Assembly: GCF_963678635.1 (NCBI RefSeq)
Contig: NC_087062.1
Location: forward strand, 73,313,345 to 73,377,344
Length of the DNA stretch: 64,000 nt
Origin: Symsagittifera roscoffensis
Lineage: Eukaryota > Xenacoelomorpha > Acoela > Convolutidae
Direction: 5' to 3'
The position numbers and the translations under genes are program-made. This document shows, in pieces, positions 51,967 to 61,081 of this stretch (position 1 is its first letter; every line of letters begins with the position of its first letter). The notes beneath the pieces are model-generated. The model was not told the origin of the DNA. It did not search any database and worked only from the letters and a program-made list of their open reading frames with translations.

Positions 51967-54900
51967 GAACTGTTGCCAAGTGACGAGCAATCAAAACAAC
52001 TCAAAGAATTTACGACGAAATTGCGAAGAATAGACGCTGATGAAGAAAAGTTGGCATCAGTTTGGTTGCAACTGGCAACTCATGTCAATCCTTTACCCGT
52101 GGACACTTGGATGGATATTTTAACATTTACATTGAGATCCTTAAAGAGCTCAGAGTCATCGCTACGCGTAAAGAAATACGTTCTTCATTTTTTGAGCAGA
52201 AATTTAAATAGCCGAATCATTCTAAACGAGCAGCTATGGGTGAAAATTATCAACATAATGTCGGTTTTGGTAGACCATTTTGATCTTTCTGATAATGCAA
52301 GTGATTTGAATATAGCAGTGCAAACGTTTCAATCGATTTTCGTGGAAGTGTTAACTTTAGAAGGATGTGATGATATGTTGCTGCTCATTTATAAAGTCAT
52401 GAAAAGTAATCCAAAATTTTTTGTTACTGAAGTGCGTATTCAATTCGTGGAAATTCTCATTGTTCACCTTCGCCTTTATTCAAGAATTGGCTGTGAAAAA
52501 CGATTCCTTATATCCACTGACATTTTTGTTGACCTTCTGGAAAGCCAACCGTATTTATTTTCTTTAGAAAAATTAAAGGATGTCATTTGCCTCATCGAAG
52601 AGTCATGCACTCATGAAGCTACCGTGTTAGCCGTACTATTCATCACTAAAATTATCAGGACTGATACTTGGGGGTTCATTGCCCTACGATTATACAATGC
52701 ATCTTTGAAGCAAAAATCAGTCGGTACAGTGAAGGCTCCTATGATTGAACTGTACTGCAGTATTATTGACGATAATCTTTTTAGTCTGAAGGCAAGTTCA
52801 ATGATCTGTGATACATTACTATGTTTAATGGAGCGATTAGATCTCGGAAATAGGACTATTGACCAGTCTGCTGTTAGAGTTATATTAAAGCTTATGAGTT
52901 CGGGAGAAAGAGATTTTTCCGACTGTTATCAAATTCTTGCCATTTGCTTAAGAAGAGAGAGCACAAGCGCGAACAAGGTAATTTCTGAGTTTATGCCAAA
53001 TGTCGAATTGTTTTTCGCAAAACAAATTAATCTTATGCGCAACAGTAGCTCTGAACTGAACATTTTGAACTTAACTGAGACTGTGGATAAAGGTTTATAT
53101 GTAGTTTCACTTCAATTCCTGGTTCAAAGCTTTGATTTTTTGTTTCTTTGCAACAGAATTGTTGATTGCAAATGGTTGAATCGACTTGCCATTTACATTG
53201 AAAGGTTTCAAGAGCCTGTGATTAAAACGGAGCTTGACCGTTTAAACAAACTATTTGGACATATGTCCCAACTGATCAATTCTAAAACTGCTAGATTGAA
53301 CCGGGACGACTTAGGAAGAGTTTTCTCACAACTAGTTTCGAAAGTTCAATGGGAAAGATTACTAGATGAACACGCAACGTTAGTTTTGACACTCTATTTT
53401 GATGTTTGCGAAAGCTTCTCACATGAGTCCAAGGAAATTTTGATGTCCTTCGAAAAAAACCTTAGTGATAGTGACTTCCGTGGCTCTTCCTTTGAGAAAA
53501 AGTTCTTTATGACTACTTACCTTCAACGAACGCTTGCCTTAAGCGAAGTCATTGTCGCAGATTGTTTGCAGGGTCACGATAAATTCTGTCAAATGATGTT
53601 ACTTTTTGACGCTTTGATTAGATTTGGAAATGCGCTGATCGATTTCGGGGAGCTAAATTTCTGGTCTCCGGAGCTTTACGTGAATTTGACCCAGTTTTCG
53701 ACACAAAAGAAAGTTTTGCAATTACACCTGCTAGTTTCCGAATTATCGAATTGTGTATTAACTTTCAAAATTGAAAGTCTCTTAACTGTTGGGCTGAAAA
53801 TTCTTTTTTGTTGCTTTCGAGACCAGAAAGATTGGAAGATCTTCGAAAGTGTGGTTAAGAGTGTACCGCCGTTCTTACAACATCAAGAAATCGTCGAGCA
53901 GGTCTTTCAGCAAAAAGTAGTTGGATCATCTCTTATTGAAAGCGGTGAAGATACAATTTCTCTTGGAAGAACATACTTAGAGCAACTGGTCATTAGTCTC
54001 TGTAGTCTGGCTGAACTAACGACAACAGGTTTCAAATTGAGGTTTTTCCCGAATGCTGAAAACTACTCTATGTATGTAGACTCATTTGGGTCGTACAGGA
54101 GTTCTGTGTTCCAGTGTCTGATATGCCTTGTTACTTTTCCACTGGGTGTAAAATCAAGAAGAATCATTGACTGTTTTGCCAATGCGATTCAAGATTCCAA
54201 ATACGGAGTGAGTTGTCTGTGCGCTCTTTCGGCCTGTTTCCTTGAATGTCCTCAGCTATGTATAAGATCTGTTCCCATCATTCTGTCCAATATTTTTAAG
54301 GTCAAGAGTTCGAGGACAATGTCGGTTCCAGCATTGGATTTGATTTTTATGCTGTCTCAGGTACCCACTTTGCAGCACAATTTGAACACCGAAGACCACA
54401 AACAAATTCTTAGTGTAATTTTGCAGTTCGTTGATTATGAAACGTACTCAAAGTATTGTGTAGAAGTTGCTCTGAACCTAATTTGCGTTTGGTTCCTGAA
54501 GTGTCGTGTCGCGTATAGAGTTCAGCTTAAAAAACTGATTTTAAGAGAACTACAAAATCGTATTGCCGGAATTCAGCAACGGCTTAATCACGCAAATCAT
54601 TCCAAAACGGCTGCCAAAACTACTGGGAATGAAAATAGTAGACATAACCACGCAAATCAAGAAACCAGCCGAGATAGTTTCGAAGCTACAGAGAAGATTA
54701 CAACTAAATCCGACACAAATTCGAGTTTAAGTGAAATTCTGAATTGGCAATTAGATGCCCTTGAGGTTTGCATGGATGTAATAATTAAACACGTTTTTTG
54801 CGAAACTCTTTCGGAGCCTAAGCGGTGTGAGATTAGTAAGTTCTTGCTTGAGAACGGACAGTCAAAAACCTGGATTGTAAACAACAGAGTGGTTACTATA

Positions 54901-56589
54901 ACAACAAGTGGAAACATCAGTAAATTACAAGAGAATGGCCTTTGTTCTGAATGCAACGAGAGATCAAGCGAGAGTTTGAAGGAAGAGCCGAAGCCAAAGA
55001 CAGATCGACAGAGACATAAATCGACTCCTCAGACGCCTCATGGAAAGAAACCAACAGAAAAAAGCACCTGCATAGAAAGCAAGCGACAAAGATTACCTTC
55101 ATTTTTGAATGCGATAGAGGAAGTCAAACACTGTTCTTGCTGGATCTCACGATGGGCAGAAGTGTACGTCAGGACCCCCACTGGGAACCTTTCCTACCTC
55201 TTTCGCACCCAGAGCCAGGGTGGCATGGTTCCATTAGTCTCTAGTGATTTTGGACTGGAAAACCTAACCTCACTTTTGTCGTCTGTTTCCACGAATGGCT
55301 CGGACGGAAAAGACATTAGAGTAATGTCAAGCTGTGATGGAAGTACGGAGTTGGGAGAATTGACTGATAGCGCTGAGTTGGAGAGTATATCTGACGGAAG
55401 TACATTTGTCATACCGAGCTTCATCGCCCGCCAGTCGATATTAGGAGCTGCATGGTGGAAGCGAAGAGTTTCGTTTGATTTTTCCAATTTGCTCAGGTCT
55501 CGTTCTCTTGACGATTTAACCGCTGATGATATGAACAACGGAAATAAAGCTTTGACATCGTTGCAACAAAGTCAGACCCAGAGCCGACGCGAATCCAAAG
55601 AAACACTAGTAAAGAAACGACATGCATCATCTGCAGTAACAACGGGACCACTTGTAATTCGACCTAGGCAAAGAACTTTGACAAAGGGACCAAATACCGA
55701 GACAAAATCCTCCAATTTTGATTTCAGTAATCCAGCAACTGTGTTTTACCAACTTTTCGGGACGCTAGTTCAGCAACCTAGCGAACGAAGTAAGATTAGG
55801 GATGGTTTTGAAAAGAAAGAATTCAACCCAATTTTTTGTCTTCCCGAAAACGAAGATGCCAAAGAGGAGATTAATTACCTTGACAATTGGCTGCCTTTTA
55901 ACACGCACAAAGTTGGCGTTTTGTATGTTGATGAAGACCAAGAGCAAGATGAACGTGCGGTTTTGTCAAATATTTGTGGAAGCGACCGATACACCGATTT
56001 CATCAGGGGTCTGGGATCGGTTTTATTTCTCTCCGAATGCAACAAGGAGCAGAAAATATACAATGCAGCCCTGGACAAATCGATACAGGAAAGAGACGGA
56101 AAGTTAGCCATTTGCTGGATCGAAGAACTCTTCCAGATTATGTTCCACGTTTCAACTTTGATGCCGACTCCGGACCCTCAAGATGACGCGGACTGTAACA
56201 GGAAAAAAGCTCTCATAGGAAATGATGCCGTTCTCATCATTTACAACGACAGTAAAACACCTCGACTGACGCAGCCAATTATCAAAACAGAGTTGAATTT
56301 TGTGAGTATAGTAGTCACGCCTACAGACTCGAAGCGCAATTGCGTTAAACTGATTTGCAAGTCGGAATTAGAACCTTGGGTTCTGCATTCATCCCGTGAG
56401 GAAAAGATTGTCTCCGACTGCAACCTGGCCATGTATGTCCGTCAAATGGCCTTACATGCTAGTATGGCATGTCATGGTTACTTGTTCAAACAGAAAAATT
56501 TGGACTACACGTCTAATTGGCAGAAAAGGCTGGACATCATTCGCAAAATGAAAAGTAACTTCGCTGTTCCAGATGATGTTCTCCAATAG
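51967..56589 (+). CDS. TSC2: Tuberin (TSC2), RapGAP-type GTPase-activating protein for Rheb
   Basis: Tuberin, with hamartin, forms the TSC complex that switches off Rheb and so restrains TORC1 on lysosomes. The visible frame is about 1,540 codons in a single exon, shorter than the roughly 1,800 residues of vertebrate tuberin. The N-terminal 1,000 residues are an alpha-solenoid-like region of weakly conserved helices. A basic, low-complexity linker follows (about 880-1080 and 1140-1290). The C-terminal RapGAP domain (about 1310-1520) is clear: HKVGVLYVDEDQ, GSDRYTDFIRGLGSVLFL, ICWIEELFQIMFHVSTLMPT, IGNDAVLIIYNDS and VRQMALHASMA. The Asn of the GND motif, the catalytic asparagine thumb of this family, is kept. 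No in-frame ATG is found before residue 40 or so, so the first exon is missing or the start differs. The serine in LLRSRSLDDL is a possible AGC-kinase site by inference. Confidence 0.93.
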   Translation, partial: ELLPSDEQSKQLKEFTTKLRRIDADEEKLASVWLQLATHVNPLPVDTWMDILTFTLRSLKSSESSLRVKKYVLHFLSRNLNSRIILNEQLWVKIINIMSVLVDHFDLSDNASDLNIAVQTFQSIFVEVLTLEGCDDMLLLIYKVMKSNPKFFVTEVRIQFVEILIVHLRLYSRIGCEKRFLISTDIFVDLLESQPYLFSLEKLKDVICLIEESCTHEATVLAVLFITKIIRTDTWGFIALRLYNASLKQKSVGTVKAPMIELYCSIIDDNLFSLKASSMICDTLLCLMERLDLGNRTIDQSAVRVILKLMSSGERDFSDCYQILAICLRRESTSANKVISEFMPNVELFFAKQINLMRNSSSELNILNLTETVDKGLYVVSLQFLVQSFDFLFLCNRIVDCKWLNRLAIYIERFQEPVIKTELDRLNKLFGHMSQLINSKTARLNRDDLGRVFSQLVSKVQWERLLDEHATLVLTLYFDVCESFSHESKEILMSFEKNLSDSDFRGSSFEKKFFMTTYLQRTLALSEVIVADCLQGHDKFCQMMLLFDALIRFGNALIDFGELNFWSPELYVNLTQFSTQKKVLQLHLLVSELSNCVLTFKIESLLTVGLKILFCCFRDQKDWKIFESVVKSVPPFLQHQEIVEQVFQQKVVGSSLIESGEDTISLGRTYLEQLVISLCSLAELTTTGFKLRFFPNAENYSMYVDSFGSYRSSVFQCLICLVTFPLGVKSRRIIDCFANAIQDSKYGVSCLCALSACFLECPQLCIRSVPIILSNIFKVKSSRTMSVPALDLIFMLSQVPTLQHNLNTEDHKQILSVILQFVDYETYSKYCVEVALNLICVWFLKCRVAYRVQLKKLILRELQNRIAGIQQRLNHANHSKTAAKTTGNENSRHNHANQETSRDSFEATEKITTKSDTNSSLSEILNWQLDALEVCMDVIIKHVFCETLSEPKRCEISKFLLENGQSKTWIVNNRVVTITTSGNISKLQENGLCSECNERSSESLKEEPKPKTDRQRHKSTPQTPHGKKPTEKSTCIESKRQRLPSFLNAIEEVKHCSCWISRWAEVYVRTPTGNLSYLFRTQSQGGMVPLVSSDFGLENLTSLLSSVSTNGSDGKDIRVMSSCDGSTELGELTDSAELESISDGSTFVIPSFIARQSILGAAWWKRRVSFDFSNLLRSRSLDDLTADDMNNGNKALTSLQQSQTQSRRESKETLVKKRHASSAVTTGPLVIRPRQRTLTKGPNTETKSSNFDFSNPATVFYQLFGTLVQQPSERSKIRDGFEKKEFNPIFCLPENEDAKEEINYLDNWLPFNTHKVGVLYVDEDQEQDERAVLSNICGSDRYTDFIRGLGSVLFLSECNKEQKIYNAALDKSIQERDGKLAICWIEELFQIMFHVSTLMPTPDPQDDADCNRKKALIGNDAVLIIYNDSKTPRLTQPIIKTELNFVSIVVTPTDSKRNCVKLICKSELEPWVLHSSREEKIVSDCNLAMYVRQMALHASMACHGYLFKQKNLDYTSNWQKRLDIIRKMKSNFAVPDDVLQ

Positions 56590-56827
56590 TGGTGCTTTAG
56601 CTTAATTTTGAAGTCATTTCACGTGAATCAATTTTCATAGATTATCTTTGAGATTTTTATAGTCTCCTTTCTAGTTTTAGACTTATATTTCGGGTTAATT
56701 ATTGCAATTTAATTTTTTACTGTCTTTTTCTTGAAATACGTGAAAAGAGTGAAATAGGATTTGAATTTTAAGTTTGTTTTCAAAATATTCATACTCATGT
56801 TTTCAGATGTGCTGAGCTGAATCTATC
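56590..56827 (+). other. Short TSC2-GON4L intergenic gap with acceptor-like site
   Basis: Only 238 bp separate the two frames. I see no AATAAA here. A pyrimidine-rich GTTTTCAG ends at 56806, leaving a 21-nt leader before the GON4L ATG; the leader begins with a minimal ATG TGC TGA. Such a site could accept a spliced leader or a 5' UTR exon. Confidence 0.45.
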
Positions 56828-59800
56828 ATGAATCGATCTGAAGTTTTAACGTCATCTGAGGTGTCAGAAGCATCAACATCGCATAAAGTAGAACCTAGAG
56901 CTCGACTGAACAAAGCAGGTGACAGACGGGGTCTTCATAACAATCACTACGCCCTGCCGAAAATCAGTGAAGATGAAGAACAAAAGTTCACCGATCAGGA
57001 TCTAGACCATAGTCTGCGAACTAAAAAGTTCAAATTCAATTTGCAAGGTTACAATGTGAGAAATTTTATACATGCTGTTATTAAAAGTCCCTTGGTTCAA
57101 GATTTGTTAACTGAAGAGTTTTTGGCTGGAAAAGAATCATCCGAATCAATGATTCCAAAGTCAGAGAAGACCGAGTTAGGCGATGGGGAGCCTGAAGCAA
57201 AGGCGATTCTGACACGATCACAAAAGCGCAAACTACCTAAGGAAGCTACAGATACAGATCCGTTTTTGGCTTTACTGCAGGAGAAATTTCCTGCGAAGCG
57301 TGAAAAGATTTCAGTCGAGGACCAGATGTTTCCATTTGGCGAAGAATTGGAAGACACAGACGATGATGACGATTATTTTCCTCCGGAGTACGAATTACCA
57401 GAAGCGTCTGAGCTTTTCGCTGACTTGGGTTGCAAAGACCAGTCGAATGTCGAAACAGCGGAAAACATTGCTTCGAGAACGAGAAAACGTCTAAACCTGG
57501 AACTAGAAAGCATCAACAAATTCGAGCTCCCCATGACGTTCGATGAACTTGAAATGGGTTGCACTTCTAACGGTGGATGTTTGTCCAATTTTAATCAGGT
57601 TGAAACGTCATCTTGTAATGATCTGAGTTTTTCGGCGCCGACTCCTTCTAGTTGTGCGGACGAAGACGACGTAACATGGAGACAGTGGCTACAAGGACTG
57701 CTATCAGAAGGTGAAGTGGAACACATGCCTCAAGAGTCGGACAACGATTCAGATCCAGACTTCGACTACAATCTTTGTGTCTATAAATCTGCATGGAAAG
57801 AAGATGAACTAGAAAAGGTTAAACGGCAGTTCGAGATTCCGCAAGAAGAAAAAGAGTTTTTGGTCCAAGAAGCTTTGAATTATTTGGGAATCACGAAAAA
57901 AGTAGACGTTCCTTCGATATGCCGAACTCTAGTATTGCCAAAAATAACGTATTCGAATTCGGTTAAGACGAGAAAAAGAAAGTATGATGATAGTTTGACC
58001 TTGGAATTGTTGCAGAGCACTTTGAAGCAACAAATGCAGATGTTTGTTCAGTTGTTAACTCAAAATTTTCTACTTTGTTACACGTTGAAAAATTGGAAGC
58101 ATGTCTCAAATGCAAGTAGACAGATTGTGTTAGATCTGAAAAGGTGCAAAAAAGACGTTTTCGGACATATTTCAGTAATAAATTTGGAGTTGGCATCCAA
58201 AGTTGTAAGTTTTCCTTTCAATTACGAAATTCAGTCGAGAGTTGGAAAACTTCCAAATCAGCTTCTTCGTATTATTGTACACTCTGAAGTCTTCATGTAC
58301 AGGGAGTTATTACCATACTGTTTCTTCAGACCTAAGAGGTTTAGTCCTTGTGAAGAGAAGGGCAACACTTGGCTCGACCCTGAAGATTGTGCCATTGCTT
58401 TAGGCATGTCAGATTTTGCTATGATTGAGTCCGCGAAAACGGGTCGCATGCTGTTCTCAGTAAGAACTGTTGCCGACCTCATATGCCATCATCTGTTACC
58501 AACCAGAAATCCACAGCGAATTTTACGGCGTTACTATTTTTTACGCGAGAGTGATATTCCTAATCCAGTCAAGTACCTAGAAAAATACAAAGAGTTACCT
58601 GTATTGCCTACAGATGTTGCGTGGATATGTGATGAAGAAGTTAAACCTCCTTATAAAATGCAGGTTGCTCATGCAGAATGGCCCTTGCCGATGTGGATGC
58701 AAATTTTGAAACACATTGACGAAGATAAAGGAATGAGTTTCGTAGAAAGCATTCAGAAAACATTAGTAGACTTTTCAGACCAGCTGCGAGCAAAATTCGA
58801 ATCAACACAAGCTTCTAATAGTAGTTGTGGAATAAACGTGGAATTAATTTTGGGAGAAGACAATAATGAAACTTCGCAAGTTGACAGCGACAATGAAATG
58901 TCTGACGACAATCCAGAAAATAGTCACTCAATTTCGGCTGTTAATCAAGAAACTCTGAAGTATCCTCAAGAAAAATCACGAAACGAAGAAGACGAGCGTC
59001 CAAATGTAGTTCTGCCCACATTTTCGAGCTCACCCAAAAAGTTCCGGAAGAGTCCAGCCAAAGTGATCAGCGATAAATTGGTCCGAAAAGCTATGAAAAC
59101 TTCAATTGGATGTTCGCCTAAAAAGATTATCAAGATGAGTTCACCTACAAAATCAACTAAAAACTTTCCAGATATTGTCAAAACGTCATCAGATGCCAAA
59201 GGTCAAATAGCAGCAAATAGGTTATCGAATTTTAGCAACAATTTTGGATCTTCGAATGATACCAATGTACAAAAGCGAGTGATTAGACGTCGAAAAAACT
59301 GGCAACAGAGCAAGAAGAACTACTCGTCAATGGTTTCATTTACGAAGCAAAGTTTCAACCCAGAACCGACACCAGAATTGGAAAGCAGAATTCAAAGCAT
59401 GCGAGAGGAAATTTTGCTGAACATGCTCAATGGCCTTGGTCAAGAAAAATACGAAACATTTCTCACATTACTATCACAGTTGAACTTAAACGACGAAAGT
59501 TCACATGAAAAAGTTCGTGAAATCAGCTTGATTTTCGAAGAATATCCGAAACTTTATAGAGAAATTGCCAAACTGGTGAACGTTGAAATATCATTACTTC
59601 TTGGATTATATTTTGAGTTCCGCGCTTTTGAAAGAGCAAAACTGTTTTTGCAGAAAGTTGAAATGTGTTCAAGTGATAGTCCGAAGTTGTTCAACGTTAT
59701 TTTGGATACTTTTGCGTCAAGTTCGATGGACGAAACTTCAATTTGGAACAATGTCACGCCCTTACTTGAGTTTAACCCGCTTCTTATTGACGAATTTAGT

Positions 59801-60202
59801 TTGTTTTTCAAAGACCAACCAATTCCTGATTTATTACGAGGACCGTTTGAAGAAATTATTGTCACTGAGAGCAGTGATTCAAAATCGGACTTAATTTCTT
59901 CTTCAACCGTATCGAGCAAAGAAAAACCGGCGGACCCTGTTTTTGAAGAATTTGTTCTGTTGGACGATGATGACGAGGCTATGGTCCGAGAGCGAGCTGC
60001 GCGAAAAGTTGAGAAACGCTCGAACCGAAATAGTTCGGCTCAAAACGCTTTCTTGTCCAACTGTATTGTGAGGGATTTAATGTGTGCCAAAATGGAACAA
60101 CTAACGACGGGTAAAGTTGAGGTGGCTGCAGTTTCAGCCAAGAAAATGAAGAGACCTGCAACGCCACATACAGCTGCTATTTCTGTCCCGTCTCAGACGT
60201 GA
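56828..60202 (+). CDS. GON4L: GON4L / gon-4 family nuclear regulator
   Basis: GON4L proteins are nuclear transcriptional regulators with PAH-like and SANT-like regions. They are known from C. elegans gon-4 and vertebrate GON4L, and cell-cycle or gonad-development roles are reported for the family. This frame of 1,124 codons is shorter than vertebrate GON4L. Acidic clusters (ELEDTDDDDDYFPPEYELPE, about residues 180-200) fit the family. The diagnostic central block spans about residues 380-630: LKQQMQMFVQLLTQNF, SEVFMYRELLPYCFFR, a DPEDCAIALGM block, RNPQRILRRYYF, KELPVLPTDVAW and AEWPLPMWMQ. A C-terminal PAH-like helix pair is near residues 895-960 (VREISLIFEEYPKLYREI and LEFNPLLIDEFSLFF). The ATG at 56828 follows an acceptor-like site and begins a clean frame. 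The middle (about 690-830) is basic and serine-rich, probably disordered. Confidence 0.85.
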   Translation: MNRSEVLTSSEVSEASTSHKVEPRARLNKAGDRRGLHNNHYALPKISEDEEQKFTDQDLDHSLRTKKFKFNLQGYNVRNFIHAVIKSPLVQDLLTEEFLAGKESSESMIPKSEKTELGDGEPEAKAILTRSQKRKLPKEATDTDPFLALLQEKFPAKREKISVEDQMFPFGEELEDTDDDDDYFPPEYELPEASELFADLGCKDQSNVETAENIASRTRKRLNLELESINKFELPMTFDELEMGCTSNGGCLSNFNQVETSSCNDLSFSAPTPSSCADEDDVTWRQWLQGLLSEGEVEHMPQESDNDSDPDFDYNLCVYKSAWKEDELEKVKRQFEIPQEEKEFLVQEALNYLGITKKVDVPSICRTLVLPKITYSNSVKTRKRKYDDSLTLELLQSTLKQQMQMFVQLLTQNFLLCYTLKNWKHVSNASRQIVLDLKRCKKDVFGHISVINLELASKVVSFPFNYEIQSRVGKLPNQLLRIIVHSEVFMYRELLPYCFFRPKRFSPCEEKGNTWLDPEDCAIALGMSDFAMIESAKTGRMLFSVRTVADLICHHLLPTRNPQRILRRYYFLRESDIPNPVKYLEKYKELPVLPTDVAWICDEEVKPPYKMQVAHAEWPLPMWMQILKHIDEDKGMSFVESIQKTLVDFSDQLRAKFESTQASNSSCGINVELILGEDNNETSQVDSDNEMSDDNPENSHSISAVNQETLKYPQEKSRNEEDERPNVVLPTFSSSPKKFRKSPAKVISDKLVRKAMKTSIGCSPKKIIKMSSPTKSTKNFPDIVKTSSDAKGQIAANRLSNFSNNFGSSNDTNVQKRVIRRRKNWQQSKKNYSSMVSFTKQSFNPEPTPELESRIQSMREEILLNMLNGLGQEKYETFLTLLSQLNLNDESSHEKVREISLIFEEYPKLYREIAKLVNVEISLLLGLYFEFRAFERAKLFLQKVEMCSSDSPKLFNVILDTFASSSMDETSIWNNVTPLLEFNPLLIDEFSLFFKDQPIPDLLRGPFEEIIVTESSDSKSDLISSSTVSSKEKPADPVFEEFVLLDDDDEAMVRERAARKVEKRSNRNSSAQNAFLSNCIVRDLMCAKMEQLTTGKVEVAAVSAKKMKRPATPHTAAISVPSQT

Positions 60203-60330
60203 TTACACAGTGAACGAAAACAATATTTGATGCTCTGTTTGTTTTTGTTATTTACTATTTAGACAACTCGTGCATTAAAGCATCGATTGTCTTTTGTCTC
60301 TTGTAATTTTTCTTTTGGTTATCCCAAGGA

Positions 60331-60398
60331 AATAAATTGTAGATTAGCAAAACAGCTTATTTTGCATTTAAACAGTTCGTGTAAGTACGTTGAATAAA
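60331..60398 (+). terminator. Polyadenylation signals after GON4L
   Basis: AATAAA occurs at 60331-60336 and again at 60393-60398, 130-195 bases after the GON4L stop codon. Confidence 0.6.
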
Positions 60399-60784
60399 TT
60401 ATTTGAAAAGTAATGTAATGTATGAAAGTAAAAGGTATTAGGCAAAATACACGGTAAGCCAATAAAATCCCCATTTTCGTTGAATCTCGAGAACACGTTT
60501 AAACGACTAAATTATAAGCATGAACTATAGATTTTAAGATCATATTGAATTGATTTTGATTGAATATTGAATTAAGAAGTTGTTTAATCAATTTCGTTGT
60601 AGTTTTACGAAAATATTTAGTTATGCGGAGATTTTCTCAGTATGTGGGACTGATTTGGATGCTCTACAGCTCGAAAAGTGATGCTCTAAAAGTGGAAGGG
60701 AATAACGAGTAATTGAAGAGATCCGAAAATTGTTCACATGGTTCATATAAAAAGTGTTACATGTCTTCAGATCCGGTTTGAGAG
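60399..60784 (+). promoter_or_regulatory. RPL37 upstream region with acceptor-like site
   Basis: AT-rich gap. TGTCTTCAG ends at 60770, 14 bases before the RPL37 ATG, and could be a cis- or trans-splice acceptor. ATATAAAAAG at 60746-60755 is TATA-like but too close to the ATG to be assigned with confidence. Confidence 0.4.
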
Positions 60785-61081
60785 ATGACTAAAGGTACCA
60801 CTTCGTTTGGTCAGAGGAACCACAAGGTGCACATGACGTGCAGAAGGTGTGGCAAGAGGTCCTACCACATCCAGAAGAAGAAGTGCTCCTCGTGTGGCTA
60901 CCCGGATAAGAAGATGAGACGCTTCAACTGGTCCGAGAAGTCCAAGAGGAGGAGGACCACCGGAGTAGGAAAGACCAAGCACCTCCGCAGAGTGGCTAAG
61001 AGATTCCGAAGTGGATTCAAGGACGGAAAGAAGGAATTCTTCAAGAAGCCCGCAGTCGCCGCTGCACCCGCATCATCTTAG
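60785..61081 (+). CDS. RPL37: 60S ribosomal protein L37 (eL37)
   Basis: eL37 is a small zinc-binding protein of the large cytosolic ribosomal subunit. The 98-residue product has the family start MTKGTTSFGQRNHK and the zinc-binding cysteines C19, C22, C34 and C37 (CRRCG and CSSCG). It also has the typical basic core (KSKRRRTTGVGKTKHLRRV) and an Ala-rich C-terminus, of usual length for the family. The local base composition is clearly more GC-rich than the flanks, as expected for a highly expressed gene. No intron interrupts the frame, although many animal RPL37 genes have one just after the start codon. Confidence 0.97.
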   Translation: MTKGTTSFGQRNHKVHMTCRRCGKRSYHIQKKKCSSCGYPDKKMRRFNWSEKSKRRRTTGVGKTKHLRRVAKRFRSGFKDGKKEFFKKPAVAAAPASS

